A DNA stretch of 64,000 nt. It comes from Streptomyces sp. BK208. Its GTDB lineage: Bacteria; Actinomycetota; Actinomycetes; Streptomycetales; Streptomycetaceae. The stretch's first letter is position 1. Every line of letters begins with the position of its first letter. A model generated the notes under the pieces. That model was not told the DNA's origin. It ran no database searches and saw only the letters and a list, made by a program, of their open reading frames with translations. Shown in pieces: positions 8,780 through 19,524 of this stretch. The DNA is taken from positions 620,001 to 684,000 of the forward strand of contig NZ_SOAV01000001.1 in the NCBI RefSeq assembly GCF_004364245.1, written 5' to 3'. Position numbers and translations under genes: made by a program.

Positions 8780-8783
<4 letters not shown>
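8034..8783 (-). CDS. sdhB: Succinate dehydrogenase / fumarate reductase iron-sulfur subunit
   Basis: This 249-residue electron-transfer subunit carries a [2Fe-2S] N-terminal domain ([16 protein letters not shown] plus a later Cys) and a C-terminal ferredoxin domain. The C-terminal ligands for [4Fe-4S] and [3Fe-4S] are [15 protein letters not shown] and [13 protein letters not shown]. It passes electrons from the flavoprotein to the membrane quinone at the inner face of the membrane. The ATG overlaps the sdhA stop (ATGA), so translation is coupled. This is the last gene of the sdhCAB operon. Confidence 0.95.
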
Positions 8784-10729
<1,946 letters not shown>

Positions 10730-10730
10730 G

Positions 10731-11438
10731 TCAGCTCACCACTCCGGTCATGACGCCCACGGGTACGGCGATGAAGCCGATCGTGAGCAGCAGCGCGAGG
10801 ACGTTCGCGGTCGTCTTCAGGACGCGGTCGCGGGTACGGCTGCCCGCGCCGAGGGTCTGGGCGGCGCTCCAGAAGCCGTGCCGGATGTGCAGGCCGAGGG
10901 CGAGCATCGCGACGATGTAGACGACATTGCCGTACCAGGTGGAGAAGGTGTCCACGACGTTCTGGTAGGGCTTGCCGGTCTCGAAGCCGCCGGAGTGCAC
11001 GGTGCCGGTGGTCAGGTCGAGGAGGTGCCAGACGATGAACAGGCCCAGGATGACGCCGCCCCAGCGCATGGTGCGGGTGGCGTAGCCGGCGCGTGCCTTC
11101 TTGTGCACGTACTTGCTGGGCCGGGCCTTGATGTCGCGGCGGCTGAGCTGGTACGCGGAGACGGCGTGGGCGACGACGGCGACGACCAGCACCACGCGGA
11201 TCAGCCAGAGCGTCCACTCGTAGTGCATGAACGGCTCGCCGACCGTGCGCAGCCAGTGGGCGTAGTGGTTGAACTCCTCGGTCCCGAAGAAGATCTTCAG
11301 GTTTCCGATCATGTGGGCGACCAGGTAGAGCAGCATGACGAGACCGCTGACCGCCATCACTGTCTTCTTGCCGACGGTCGAGTCCCACACGGTGCGCGCC
11401 ATGGACGGCCGTCGGTCCGTCCGCGTTGCCAGAGCCAT
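10731..11438 (-). CDS. sdhC: Succinate dehydrogenase cytochrome b subunit (type B, single anchor)
   Basis: This 235-residue membrane anchor has about five hydrophobic helices and His residues placed to bind two haems b (for example [43 protein letters not shown]). That pattern is typical of the single-polypeptide cytochrome b558 subunit of type B succinate:quinone oxidoreductases. The ATG at 11438 ([18 protein letters not shown]) was chosen over 11477 because it matches the usual family length. It leads the sdhCAB operon and is divergent from a LysR regulator, with a 95-base shared promoter region. Confidence 0.93.
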   Translation of the reverse strand: MALATRTDRRPSMARTVWDSTVGKKTVMAVSGLVMLLYLVAHMIGNLKIFFGTEEFNHYAHWLRTVGEPFMHYEWTLWLIRVVLVVAVVAHAVSAYQLSRRDIKARPSKYVHKKARAGYATRTMRWGGVILGLFIVWHLLDLTTGTVHSGGFETGKPYQNVVDTFSTWYGNVVYIVAMLALGLHIRHGFWSAAQTLGAGSRTRDRVLKTTANVLALLLTIGFIAVPVGVMTGVVS

Positions 11439-11498
11439 GGCACAGGACGCTACGGCGCCGAGGGCCCATCGGTCCAAGACATGGAACGCCTGGTTTCC

Positions 11499-11513
11499 AT
11501 AGATACTGCCTAT
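11499..11513. promoter_or_regulatory. Candidate LysR operator (T-N11-A palindrome)
   Basis: ATAGATACTGCCTAT has perfect ATAG/CTAT arms and contains the T-N11-A spacing of LysR-type sites. It lies between the divergent sdhC and LysR genes, 21 bases before the LysR start. A direct repeat GTATGC (11521 and 11532) follows. The site could control the regulator itself, sdhCAB, or both. Confidence 0.55.
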
Positions 11514-11533
11514 CGAGGTCGTATGCTCGCGGT

Positions 11534-12418
11534 ATGCAGTTGCAACAGCTCCAGTACTTCGTGGCGGTGGCCGAGACCCGGCACTTCACCCGGGCCGCCG
11601 ACGTGGTGCACGTGGCGCAGCCCTCACTGTCGCAGCAGATCAAGGCGCTGGAGCGGGAGCTGGGCGCCGACCTGTTCCTTCGGGCGCGCGGGAACATCAC
11701 CCTCACCGACGCCGGGGAGGCGCTGCTCCCGCTGGCCCGGCGCATCCTGGCGGACGCGGACACCGCCCGGCACGAGGTGCTGGAGCTGGCCCAGCTGCGC
11801 CGCGGCCGGGTCAGGCTGGGCGCCACCCCGAGCCTGTGCACCGGCCTGCTCCCGGACGTGCTGCGCGCCTTCCACGACCGCTATCCCGGCATCCAGCTGC
11901 TCGTCGAGGAGAGCGGCTCGCACGACCTGGTGCGGGAGCTGGCGCGCGGCGCGCTCGACCTGGCCCTGGTCGTGCTGCCGCTGCCCACCGCGTCACCGTC
12001 GCTGACCACGGTGGAGCTGCTGCGGGAGGACCTGGTGGTGGTGTCGTCCCCGGACTCGCCCCGGCCGGGCGGCGGGCGCCGTGCCGTGCGCATCACCGAC
12101 CTGGAGGGTGAGCGTCTGGTGATGTTCCGGCACGGCTACGACCTGCGGGAGCTGACCGTGGCCGCGTGCCGCTCGGCCGGGTTCGAGCCGGACTTCGCCG
12201 TGGAGGGCGGGGAGATGGACGCGGTGCTGGGATTCGTACGGGCCGGGCTCGGCATGGCGGTGGTCCCGCGCATGGTGGCCGCCCGCTCCGGGCGCGGGCT
12301 GCGGGTGACCCCGCTGGCCCGGCCCGGGCTGCACCGGACCATCGCGCTGGCCCACCGCAGCGACGTGGCCCCGCCGAGGGCGGCGCGGGAGCTGCAGCGG
12401 ATGCTGCTGGAGCGGTGA
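11534..12418 (+). CDS. LysR-family transcriptional regulator, divergent from sdhCAB
   Basis: The 294-residue product has an N-terminal winged helix-turn-helix (about 1-60: LQYFVAVAETRHFTRAADVVHVAQPSLSQQIKALERELG). A LysR substrate-binding domain follows, including VRLGATPSLCTGLLPDVLRAFHDRYPGIQLLVEES and a final FVRAGLGMAVVPRMV segment. The ATG at 11534 aligns exactly with the usual LysR start. Its divergent placement makes the sdhCAB operon or itself the likely target. The effector is unknown. A T-N11-A palindrome lies in the shared promoter region. Confidence 0.88.
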   Translation: MQLQQLQYFVAVAETRHFTRAADVVHVAQPSLSQQIKALERELGADLFLRARGNITLTDAGEALLPLARRILADADTARHEVLELAQLRRGRVRLGATPSLCTGLLPDVLRAFHDRYPGIQLLVEESGSHDLVRELARGALDLALVVLPLPTASPSLTTVELLREDLVVVSSPDSPRPGGGRRAVRITDLEGERLVMFRHGYDLRELTVAACRSAGFEPDFAVEGGEMDAVLGFVRAGLGMAVVPRMVAARSGRGLRVTPLARPGLHRTIALAHRSDVAPPRAARELQRMLLER

Positions 12419-12451
12419 CGGCGCGGGCCGCCGGGGCGGTGGCGGTGCGGG

Positions 12452-13351
12452 TCAGGCGAGCGCGGCGGGCCTGAGGACCTCCTCGCACCAGCGGCGGAAG
12501 CTCGTCGGCGCGGTGTCCGGGGTGCTGGGCTCGGACGGGCCGTAGAAGCCCTGGGCGTCCATCGCCGAGGCCATGTCGGCCAGGCCCTGGGCGCCCGCCT
12601 CGCTCGCCCCGAACCGCAGGGCGGACGCCCGGTACTCCTCCGGGGTGCTCTCGCGCACCCGTACCGGACGGTCCAGCACCTCGGACAGGACCTCCGCCAT
12701 GCCCGCGGGGGTCAGCGCGTCGGGGCCGACCAGGGGGACGTCGGCGCGGCCGGTCCAGGAGCCGTCGAGCAGCAGACGTGCGGCCGTGGCGGCGATGTCG
12801 GCGGTGGCACAGGTGCGCAGGACCCGGTCCGCGGCGTACGCCACGCGGAACTCGCCCATCTCGCGCAGGCCGGCCGCCTGCCCGAGCAGGTTCTCCATCA
12901 GGAAGGGCGGGCACAGCGCCCGGTAGTGCACGCCGGTGGCCGCGATCCGCTCGTCCATGGCGAGCGAGGCGGAGATCGGTCCGGCGTCCTTCGCCACGCC
13001 GCGTCCCAGGCTGGAGACGGCCACGATCCGAGGGACGCCCTGGCGCGCGATCACCTCGCACAGGGGCTGCGTGAAGGCGCGGAAGTGGCCCTCGACGCTG
13101 TCGGCGCCGGGCGCGGGCGGCACCAGCCAGAACACCTGGTCGGCGCCCTCGCAGGCCGCGCCCAGGACCTCGGGGTCGGCGTGCGAGCCCTGGAACACCT
13201 CGGCCCGCTCCCGGCCCCGGGCGGTGAGACGGCCGGGATCGCGGACGATCACTCGGACCGCGGCTGCGCCGTCCCGGGCGTCGAGGCCGTCCAGGACGTG
13301 GTCGAGGACCTGCCGGCCGATGCCGCCGGTCGGGGTGGTGATGACGATCAC
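12452..13351 (-). CDS. NmrA-like NAD(P)-binding protein (atypical SDR)
   Basis: The 299-residue product opens with a nucleotide-binding Rossmann motif (VIVITTPTGGIGRQVLDHVL). It continues with NmrA/QOR2-like elements: VIVRDPGRL, VFQGSHADPEVL, GADQVFWLVPPAP, IVAVSSLGRG, and a C-terminal region with DIAATAARLLLDGSW. Such proteins sense or reduce with NAD(P)H; many are quinone reductases or redox sensors. The GTG at 13351 has GGAG upstream. It is transcribed divergently from a LysR regulator at 13532, a common pairing in which the regulator controls the reductase. Confidence 0.83.
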   Translation of the reverse strand: MIVITTPTGGIGRQVLDHVLDGLDARDGAAAVRVIVRDPGRLTARGRERAEVFQGSHADPEVLGAACEGADQVFWLVPPAPGADSVEGHFRAFTQPLCEVIARQGVPRIVAVSSLGRGVAKDAGPISASLAMDERIAATGVHYRALCPPFLMENLLGQAAGLREMGEFRVAYAADRVLRTCATADIAATAARLLLDGSWTGRADVPLVGPDALTPAGMAEVLSEVLDRPVRVRESTPEEYRASALRFGASEAGAQGLADMASAMDAQGFYGPSEPSTPDTAPTSFRRWCEEVLRPAALA

Positions 13352-13531
13352 GGGTACAACTCCGGTTCGGGTGAGGAGGGGAGAGAGGAACCGCGCCGGG
13401 GCGGGAAGCCGGTCCCGTACGCTGTCCGGCGCCCTTCCATCCTGTTCGCCGGCCGGGCGGAACTGAAGGACCGGTCGGGTCCCGGTTGTTACCCTGAGAG
13501 CAATACCGGACGCACCTCCCGGGAGGCGGAC

Positions 13532-14368
13532 ATGGAGTCGCGATCCCTGCGCTACTTCGTGGCGGTGGCCGAGGAGCTGAACTTCGCACGCGCCGCCGAG
13601 CGCCTGGGCATCTCCCCACCGCCCCTGTCGAGGGCGATCCGCCGCCTGGAGGCCGAGCTGGGGGTCCCCCTGTTCGAGCGGACCACGCACCGGGTCACCC
13701 GGACCCCGGCGGGCGACGTGCTGCTCGCCGAGGCACGCGTCGCGCTCGACGCCCTGGAGGCCGCGGGGCGGCGGGCCAGGCGCGCGGCCGAGGGGCCGAA
13801 ACTGGTGCTGGCCGTGAAGGCGGACGGGGACGCGGGACTGCTGGAGCCGATACTCGCCCGCTACGCGGCCGAGCCCGGGGCCGTGCCGGTCGCCGTCCGG
13901 CTGTGCGGGTGGCAGGAGCAGCCGCGGCTGCTGCGCGGCGGCGAGGCCGACGTCGCCCTGGTCCACGCGCCGTTCGACGGCACCGGCCTCGACTCCGAGA
14001 CGCTGGCCGCCGAAGCGCGCGTCGCCGTGCTCGCCGCGGACCACCCGCTCGCCGGACGCGACCGCCTGGAGCTGGCCGACCTCGGCCTGGACGCGGACGG
14101 CGTGCAGAGGTACGTCGACGAGGCCCGGCGCGGCCACGACGACCTGGCGCAGGTGCTCACGGCCGTCTCCCTCGGCAAGGTCGTCACCCTGCTGCCCGCG
14201 TCGGTCAGCGCCCGCTATCCACGCCCGGGCGTCGCCTACCGCCCGGTCCTGGACGCACCGCCGGTCGTCCTCTCCCTCGCCTGGCCCAGCCAGTCACGCT
14301 CGACCGCCACCGCCGCCTTCGTGCGCGCCGCGACAGAAGTCGCCGAGGCCGCCCGCACCGCCACCTGA
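13532..14368 (+). CDS. LysR-family transcriptional regulator, divergent from the NmrA-like gene
   Basis: The 278-residue product has the LysR helix-turn-helix at its extreme N-terminus (SLRYFVAVAEELNFARAAERLGISPPPLSRAIRRLEAELG). Its effector domain is rather short and ends soon after the VSLGKVVTLLPASV segment. A GGGAGGCGG ribosome site precedes the ATG. It probably regulates the divergent NmrA-like gene. The shared 180-base region contains a weak inverted repeat around 13485-13508 that may be its operator. Ligand unknown. Confidence 0.86.
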   Translation: MESRSLRYFVAVAEELNFARAAERLGISPPPLSRAIRRLEAELGVPLFERTTHRVTRTPAGDVLLAEARVALDALEAAGRRARRAAEGPKLVLAVKADGDAGLLEPILARYAAEPGAVPVAVRLCGWQEQPRLLRGGEADVALVHAPFDGTGLDSETLAAEARVAVLAADHPLAGRDRLELADLGLDADGVQRYVDEARRGHDDLAQVLTAVSLGKVVTLLPASVSARYPRPGVAYRPVLDAPPVVLSLAWPSQSRSTATAAFVRAATEVAEAARTAT

Positions 14369-14495
14369 ACCGAACGACGGCGCTCCCCCGTGCGCTCCAC
14401 CGAGGCGGTCCGCGTCCGGGCCCGAGGCGGGGCGTGCGGGACGGAGGGCCGGCCGGCACACCACCGGTGGGGATCGAGCGGGGCTGCGGCCGCGG

Positions 14496-16640
14496 TCAGC
14501 CCGTGGCGTCCACCAGCGCCAGCTCGTGCAGCCGCTCCGGCGGGCCCGGGCGTGCGTAGTACCAGCCCTGGGCCGTGTCGCAGCCCAGTATGCGCAGCTG
14601 CTCGGCCTGGGCGCCGGTCTCCACGCCCTCCACGGTGACCGCGAGGTCCAGGCTGTGGGCCAGCGCGACGATCCCTTCGACGATCTTCAGGTCGACGGGG
14701 TCCGCCGGGAACTGCTGCATGCTCTGCGTGAACGAGCGGTCCAGCTTGAGGACGCTCACCGGCAGCCGGCGCAGGTTGGCCAGGTTGGAGTAGCCGGTGC
14801 CGAAGTCGTCCAGGGCGATGTCCACCCCCATCTCGGCCAGTCGGCGCAGCGGCTTCAGCAGGTCGTCGTCCGCACCGATCAGCGCCGACTCCGTCACCTC
14901 CAGGCACAGCGCGTCGGGCGTGACACCGGCCCGCTCCAGGATCTCCACGGTGTCCTGGACCAGTCCCGGGTGGGTGAGCTGGCAGGGCGAGAGGTTGACG
15001 TTGATGCGCAGCGGGCCCGCGACGGTCGTCTCGCCGTACCGCTCCCGCCACAGGCGGGCCTGGCGCACGGACTGTTCGAGGACCCAGCGGCCCAACGGCA
15101 CGATCAGGCCCGTGTGTTCGGCGAGCGGGATGAAGCGGTCGGGACCGAGCACCCCGTGCTGCGGGTGCAGCCAGCGCACCAGCGCCTCGGCGCCGCGCAC
15201 ACTGCCGTCGCCGAGGTGGACCAGCGGCTGGTACTCGATGAAGAACTCGCCGCGCTCCAGGGCGGCCGGCAGCGCGGTGGTCAGCCCGTGCCGGGTGATG
15301 ACGCGGGCGTCGGCCTCCGGGTCGGCCAGCTCGAAGCGGTTGCCGCCCGCCGACTTGGCCCGGTACATCGTGATGTCGGCGCTGCGCAGCACCTCGGCCG
15401 GGCTGCGCTCGCCCGCCGGGCCCTCGACGACGCCGATGCTGCCGCGCACGGTCAGGTCGCGCCCGTCGACGCTGACCGGGGCGAGCAGCGCGTTCATGAT
15501 GCGCCCGGCCAGCTCGTCGACCTCGCGCCGGGTGTCGGGGCCCGTGGTCAGTGCCACGAACTCGTCGCCGCCCAGCCGGGCCACCATCTCACCGGGCGCG
15601 GTGGCGCAGGCCTGGAGCCGGTCGGCGACCTCCACCAGCAGCCGGTCACCGGCGGCGTGGCCGAGGCTGTCGTTGACGGCCTTGAAGCCGTCCAGGTCGA
15701 GGTAGCACAGGCCGAAGCGCTGGCCGGGGCCCGCGTTCAGGGCCTTCTCCAGCCGCTCGAAGAAGAAGCTGCGGTTGGGCAGGCCGGTGAGCGCGTCGTG
15801 GGTGGCCTCGTAACGCAGCCGCAGGTTGAGCAGCCGCCGTTCGGTGGTGTCCTCCATCAGCGCGAGCTGGTACTGCGGGGCGCCGTCGGCGTCGCGCAGC
15901 AGGGAGACGGTGAGGTTGGTCCACAGGACCGTGCCGTCGGGCCGGTAGAAGGCCTTCTCGACGTGGTAGTGCTCGCGCTCGCCGCGCACCAGCTCCTCGT
16001 AGAGCCGCCAGATCTGCGGCGCGTCGTCGGGGTGCGTCCACTCGGTCGCCCGGCGGCCGCCGAGCACGGGGTCGGGGATGCCGAACATCCGCATCAACGC
16101 GTCGTTGACCTGGAGGACGTTGCCGTCCAGGTCGGCGATGCCGATGCCTATGGCGGCGCCCTCGAAGACCGCGCGGAAGCGGGCCTCGCTGGCGTGCAGC
16201 GCCTGGGCGACCACGCCCTGCGCCTTCAGGGCGGCCTGCGCGATGGCCTCCTGCTCGGCCAGGGTCCTCGAGCGCAGCGCCCCGGCGAACCCGGCCGCCA
16301 TCGCGTGCTGGAGCCGCGCCGAACGCGCCCGCAGGTCCTCCGGGTCGCCGTCCTCCCCGCAGTAGAGCACCAGGTAGGCGTCGACGCAGTCGAGTGTCCT
16401 GGAGAGCGCCTCGGGGTCGGTGCAGTGCGCGTCGACGAGGGCGGCGCCGACCGCCCTGCCCTCCGCCGCGTCGAAGCCCCGCGCCCGCAGCACCTCGCTC
16501 AGCCGGCGGGCCAGCGGCAGCAGTTGGGCCTCGAACTCGGGCCGCGTGGACGACGTCGAGGTCACCGGGAACACCGCCCGGCTCCAGATCGTCGCGAACC
16601 GGCGCAGCCGGTCCTCCGTCCCGTCCGGCTCCGCGCTCAC
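14496..16640 (-). CDS. rmdA: PAS-GGDEF-EAL cyclic-di-GMP enzyme (RmdA-like phosphodiesterase)
   Basis: This 714-residue protein has an uncharacterised helical N-terminus (about 1-150), PAS/PAC (about 152-268), GGDEF (about 275-435, motif GGDEF intact at 357-361) and EAL (about 450-700). The EAL motif is at 485-487, and NLSPCQL, EVTESALI, DDFGTGYSNL and VEGVET support an active phosphodiesterase. No membrane helices were seen. Domain order and genomic position match S. coelicolor RmdA, a phosphodiesterase affecting development. That identification rests on memory and synteny. The GTG start overlaps the stop of the upstream methyltransferase gene by four bases (GTGA). Both catalytic signatures are intact, so cyclase activity cannot be excluded. 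Confidence 0.85.
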   Translation of the reverse strand: MSAEPDGTEDRLRRFATIWSRAVFPVTSTSSTRPEFEAQLLPLARRLSEVLRARGFDAAEGRAVGAALVDAHCTDPEALSRTLDCVDAYLVLYCGEDGDPEDLRARSARLQHAMAAGFAGALRSRTLAEQEAIAQAALKAQGVVAQALHASEARFRAVFEGAAIGIGIADLDGNVLQVNDALMRMFGIPDPVLGGRRATEWTHPDDAPQIWRLYEELVRGEREHYHVEKAFYRPDGTVLWTNLTVSLLRDADGAPQYQLALMEDTTERRLLNLRLRYEATHDALTGLPNRSFFFERLEKALNAGPGQRFGLCYLDLDGFKAVNDSLGHAAGDRLLVEVADRLQACATAPGEMVARLGGDEFVALTTGPDTRREVDELAGRIMNALLAPVSVDGRDLTVRGSIGVVEGPAGERSPAEVLRSADITMYRAKSAGGNRFELADPEADARVITRHGLTTALPAALERGEFFIEYQPLVHLGDGSVRGAEALVRWLHPQHGVLGPDRFIPLAEHTGLIVPLGRWVLEQSVRQARLWRERYGETTVAGPLRINVNLSPCQLTHPGLVQDTVEILERAGVTPDALCLEVTESALIGADDDLLKPLRRLAEMGVDIALDDFGTGYSNLANLRRLPVSVLKLDRSFTQSMQQFPADPVDLKIVEGIVALAHSLDLAVTVEGVETGAQAEQLRILGCDTAQGWYYARPGPPERLHELALVDATG

Positions 16641-17449
16641 GCCGTACGCCCCACGCCGGCGAACCCTGAGAACGCGTACGGGTCCTCTTCCTCGGGCTCC
16701 CCCTCCGGCCTCCAGCGCGGCATCGGAACCAGTCCGGGTTCCACCATGTCGTACCCCTCGAAGAACCGCGCGATGTGCTCGCGCGAACGCATGATCAGCG
16801 GATTGCGGATGTCCTTGTACACGTCCACCGCGCCCCCGGCCCGCTCGGCGGGCAGCGGGATGTTCTCGTACGAGGCGTGCGTGAGGACGAGCAGGCTGCC
16901 GGGCGCGAGCGCGTCGCTCAACTCGGCCACCGCAGCGTACGGGTCGTCCTCGTCCGCCACGAAGTGCAGTATGGCAACCAGCAGCAGGGCGACCGGCCGA
17001 TTCAGGTCGATCAGCCGCTCCACCCGGGGGTCGGCCAGAATCTCCCGCGGCTTGAGCAGGTCGCCGGCCACGACGTCCGCGTGGTCGACGTCCGCCAGGA
17101 CGGCCTCGCTGTGCGCCACCGCCACCGGATCGTGGTCCACGTAGACCACACGGGCGCCGGGACGGCTGCGTCCGGCCACCTCGTGGACGTTGCCGAAGGT
17201 GGGGATTCCGGAGCCGATGTCGAGGAACTGGTCGATGCCCTCGTCGGCGGCGAAGCGCACGGCCCGGCGCATGAACGCCCGGTTGGACTGCATGATCTTG
17301 GGGAGCCCCGGCATGAACTCCATGGCCCGGCGGGCCGCTTCCCGGTCGACCTCGAAGTTGTGCGAACCGCCCAGGTAGAAGTCGTAGATCCGGGACACGC
17401 TGGGCACCGAGATGTCGATGCTGCGAGGGGCCCAGGCGGGACGCTCCAT
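16637..17449 (-). CDS. SAM-dependent methyltransferase (Methyltransf_19 / DUF574 family)
   Basis: The 270-residue product shows the Streptomyces-expanded family pattern: SVSRIYDFYLGGSHNFEVDREAA, then MQSNRAFMRRAVRF and the SAM-binding FLDIGSGIPTFGNVHEVA. Next come VVYVDHDPVAVAHSEAVL and LLLVAILHFVADEDDP. Members are numerous in actinomycetes and their acceptors are mostly unknown. Its TGA overlaps the GTG of the downstream rmdA-like gene, so the two are co-translated. That links this methyltransferase physically to c-di-GMP signalling, although no functional link is established. Confidence 0.88.
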   Translation of the reverse strand: MERPAWAPRSIDISVPSVSRIYDFYLGGSHNFEVDREAARRAMEFMPGLPKIMQSNRAFMRRAVRFAADEGIDQFLDIGSGIPTFGNVHEVAGRSRPGARVVYVDHDPVAVAHSEAVLADVDHADVVAGDLLKPREILADPRVERLIDLNRPVALLLVAILHFVADEDDPYAAVAELSDALAPGSLLVLTHASYENIPLPAERAGGAVDVYKDIRNPLIMRSREHIARFFEGYDMVEPGLVPMPRWRPEGEPEEEDPYAFSGFAGVGRTA

Positions 17450-17600
17450 CTAGCTCTCCAAGGCATAGGCGGTCCGGTGTTCGAGCTGAGGCTACTGATC
17501 GCCCGCCAAAGGAGCGAGCCCAACCGGAAATTGACCGTCCGTTCCCGGTCACTGCCTGCGGCACGTGCCGTGCGCGAAGGCGTGCCAAAACACACGAACG

Positions 17601-17638
17601 GGACCGTCCCCTCCGTCTGCGGACGGAGGGGACGGTCC
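17601..17638 (-). terminator. Strong terminator downstream of the repeat lipoprotein gene
   Basis: A perfect 17-bp stem (17601-17617 with 17622-17638) carries a 4-base TGCG loop. It lies 36 bases past the lipoprotein stop and upstream of the methyltransferase start at 17449, insulating the two units. Confidence 0.85.
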
Positions 17639-17674
17639 TGTGTCTGGCCGCCGGAGGCCGGAGCGCGGGGGCCG

Positions 17675-18622
17675 CTACTTCTTCGGCGCGCCGACCGGTT
17701 TTCCGTCCGGCTTGACGGCGTACCAAGTGCCGCCGACGCCTTGGCCGTTGGTGTCGCCGGCCTTCTTGTCACCGGCGAACGTGTAAATGGGCCAGCAGTC
17801 GATCGTCTGCTGGGCGGCTCCGTCGGGGCGGGTGAAGCTCATCAGCCCCTTCTTCTCGACGCCCTCGGTGTCGTTCGTCTCGACGGGCGCCACGACCGGC
17901 CACTTCGCCAGGCAGCCGCCGGTGCACGCCGACACCGGCTTCGGCCAGGCCTCGTCCTTCATGAAGCGGTAGACCGTCATGCCGTTCTTGTCGACGACGA
18001 TCTCGCCGAGTTTCGGGTCCTTGCGGGTCGCCAGCCCGGCGGCCGGCTCGGCCGTGGCCTTCTTGCCGTCGGCGGCCAGCGCGTACCACTTCTTGCCGAC
18101 GCCCTGGCCCTTGACGTCACCGGCGGCGGTGTCCTTGGCGTAGCGGTACGCGGGCCAGCCGCCGATCGTCAGTTGTTTGGTGCCGTCGGGGCGGGCGACC
18201 TCGCCGAGCAGGTCCGCGTCGATGCCCTCACCGGCGAGGGCGTCGTCGGCGGCCACCGGCGGCCACGCGGTGGCGCAGTCGTTCTCGCAGGTCGTCTTGG
18301 GGGGCTCGGCGGTGTCGGCGTCGAAGCGGTAGAGGGTACGGCCCGCTCCGTCGGTCACCAGGTCGCCGATCTCGGCGTTCGGCGAGACGGACAGCTTGCC
18401 CGCGGGCTCCGGCGCGCCCGCCGGGGTCTGTCCGCCGCCCGCGCCGGTGCCGGCCCCGTCGCCGGCGCTCGCGCCGAGGTCGCCGACGTCGCCGGGCGCG
18501 GCCGTCGCGCCCACGTTCTGACTGCCGGTGGCGCCGCCGCCGTCCTGGCCGCACGCCGTCGTCAGCGCCAGCAGCGCCGCGGCGCTCACCACGAGTGAGG
18601 CGCTCCGCCAGGAGGTCTTCAT
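17675..18622 (-). CDS. Secreted lipoprotein with Lipoprotein_15-type repeats
   Basis: The 315-residue product has a lipoprotein signal ending ALTTACGQ, then a Gly/Ala-rich spacer (about 25-70). Four related segments follow as two pairs. The odd segments contain a LYRFDAD/VYRFMKD strand followed by a Cys pair and Trp-Pro (TCENDCATAWP, ACTGGCLAKWP). The even segments contain ARPDGTKQLTIGGWPAYRYAKD or its equivalent and end GVGKKWYALAADG or GVGGTWYAVKPDG. This is the secreted-repeat family (Lipoprotein_15, resembling SCO0930-type proteins) of unknown function. The paired Cys suggest disulfides outside the cell. A strong terminator follows. Confidence 0.85.
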   Translation of the reverse strand: MKTSWRSASLVVSAAALLALTTACGQDGGGATGSQNVGATAAPGDVGDLGASAGDGAGTGAGGGQTPAGAPEPAGKLSVSPNAEIGDLVTDGAGRTLYRFDADTAEPPKTTCENDCATAWPPVAADDALAGEGIDADLLGEVARPDGTKQLTIGGWPAYRYAKDTAAGDVKGQGVGKKWYALAADGKKATAEPAAGLATRKDPKLGEIVVDKNGMTVYRFMKDEAWPKPVSACTGGCLAKWPVVAPVETNDTEGVEKKGLMSFTRPDGAAQQTIDCWPIYTFAGDKKAGDTNGQGVGGTWYAVKPDGKPVGAPKK

Positions 18623-18879
18623 CGTCAATCCCCGATCGTCACGAAGGTGTTGGGACGCCCTTCCGGCCGCCGCACGACACTGGGTACGCACGGGGGCGCC
18701 CGTCGTGTTCAACGAGGGCGCGGGTTTCTTTCCCGTCCGTCACTCGCCGCGCGACGTCTCGCACACATTTCCGAAGTCCGGCGCGGACCGGTCAGCCGCG
18801 GTCAAACCCCTGGTGGGGCCGTGTCCCTCCTTCGGGGCAATCGAGGGGCACTCGGCCGTGGGACGGTGCTCCAGGCTTC

Positions 18880-19509
18880 ATGATCTGCGTCGTGCATGGA
18901 CCCGAACCGACCCGACCCGCCGCCGCCGGGCGGGTGTTGGCCCTGGTGACGCTGACGTTCACCCTCGTCGGCATACCGGTGGGCCCGGCGCAGGCCGACG
19001 CCTGCGCGTACGCCTCGACCGGACCGGACGGCACCGACGCGGTGGCGGTCGCCGGGAACCATCCCTGGCCGCCCTTCCCGCCGTGCCCCAAGCCCACCCC
19101 GACTCCGACGCCCACCCCGACCCCGACACCGACACCGACACCTCCGCCCCCTCCGCCCGAGCCCCCTCCCCCGCCGCCCACGCCGAAGCCTCCCCCGCCG
19201 AAGCCACCGGCGCCGAAGCCCGAACCACCGCCGCCGGCCCCGCGTCCGGCGCCGCCCCGGCCCGCGCCGACCCCGCCCCCGGCCCCGGCACCCAGCACCG
19301 CCCCGCCGCCGGTCCGCCCCGCGTCGCCCGCCCCCGCCCCGTCGGTCACGCCCACGCCCACGCCGTCCCTCAGCCCGGTGCACTACCCGCGCCAGCGGGC
19401 CGCCCGGCCGCCGCGGCGGTCCACGGGCGGCGCCACGTCACCGCTCGTCTTCGTCCTGCTCATCACCGTGCCCGCGGTGGTCGCGGTCGCCGCGCTCCGT
19501 GCGCGCTGA
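18880..19509 (+). CDS. Proline-rich secreted/cell-wall protein with C-terminal membrane segment
   Basis: This 209-residue protein has an N-terminal hydrophobic segment (VLALVTLTFTLVGIPVGPAQA, probable signal). A long Pro/Thr-Pro then Pro-Pro stretch (about 65-160) likely spans peptidoglycan. A C-terminal hydrophobic helix (SPLVFVLLITVPAVVAVAAL) is followed by RAR. The ATG at 18880 is chosen on position; the true start could lie a few codons downstream, since the ribosome site is weak. No catalytic domain is visible. It is followed 15 bases later by the DUF4239-like gene and probably shares its transcript. Confidence 0.65.
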   Translation: MICVVHGPEPTRPAAAGRVLALVTLTFTLVGIPVGPAQADACAYASTGPDGTDAVAVAGNHPWPPFPPCPKPTPTPTPTPTPTPTPTPPPPPPEPPPPPPTPKPPPPKPPAPKPEPPPPAPRPAPPRPAPTPPPAPAPSTAPPPVRPASPAPAPSVTPTPTPSLSPVHYPRQRAARPPRRSTGGATSPLVFVLLITVPAVVAVAALRAR

Positions 19510-19524
19510 TTCCTGGAGGCCCTC

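Noticed and set aside
13485..13508. Inverted repeat between the NmrA-like and LysR genes as a firm operator.
   Set aside because: The arms match poorly (GGTTGTTACC against GGTATTGCTC), so it is mentioned only as a weak candidate.
19090..19170. Short-period repeat (ACCCCGACTCC-like) that could suggest a CRISPR or minisatellite.
   Set aside because: It is the in-frame Thr-Pro/Pro-Pro coding repeat of the proline-rich protein; there are no spacers or palindromic repeats.
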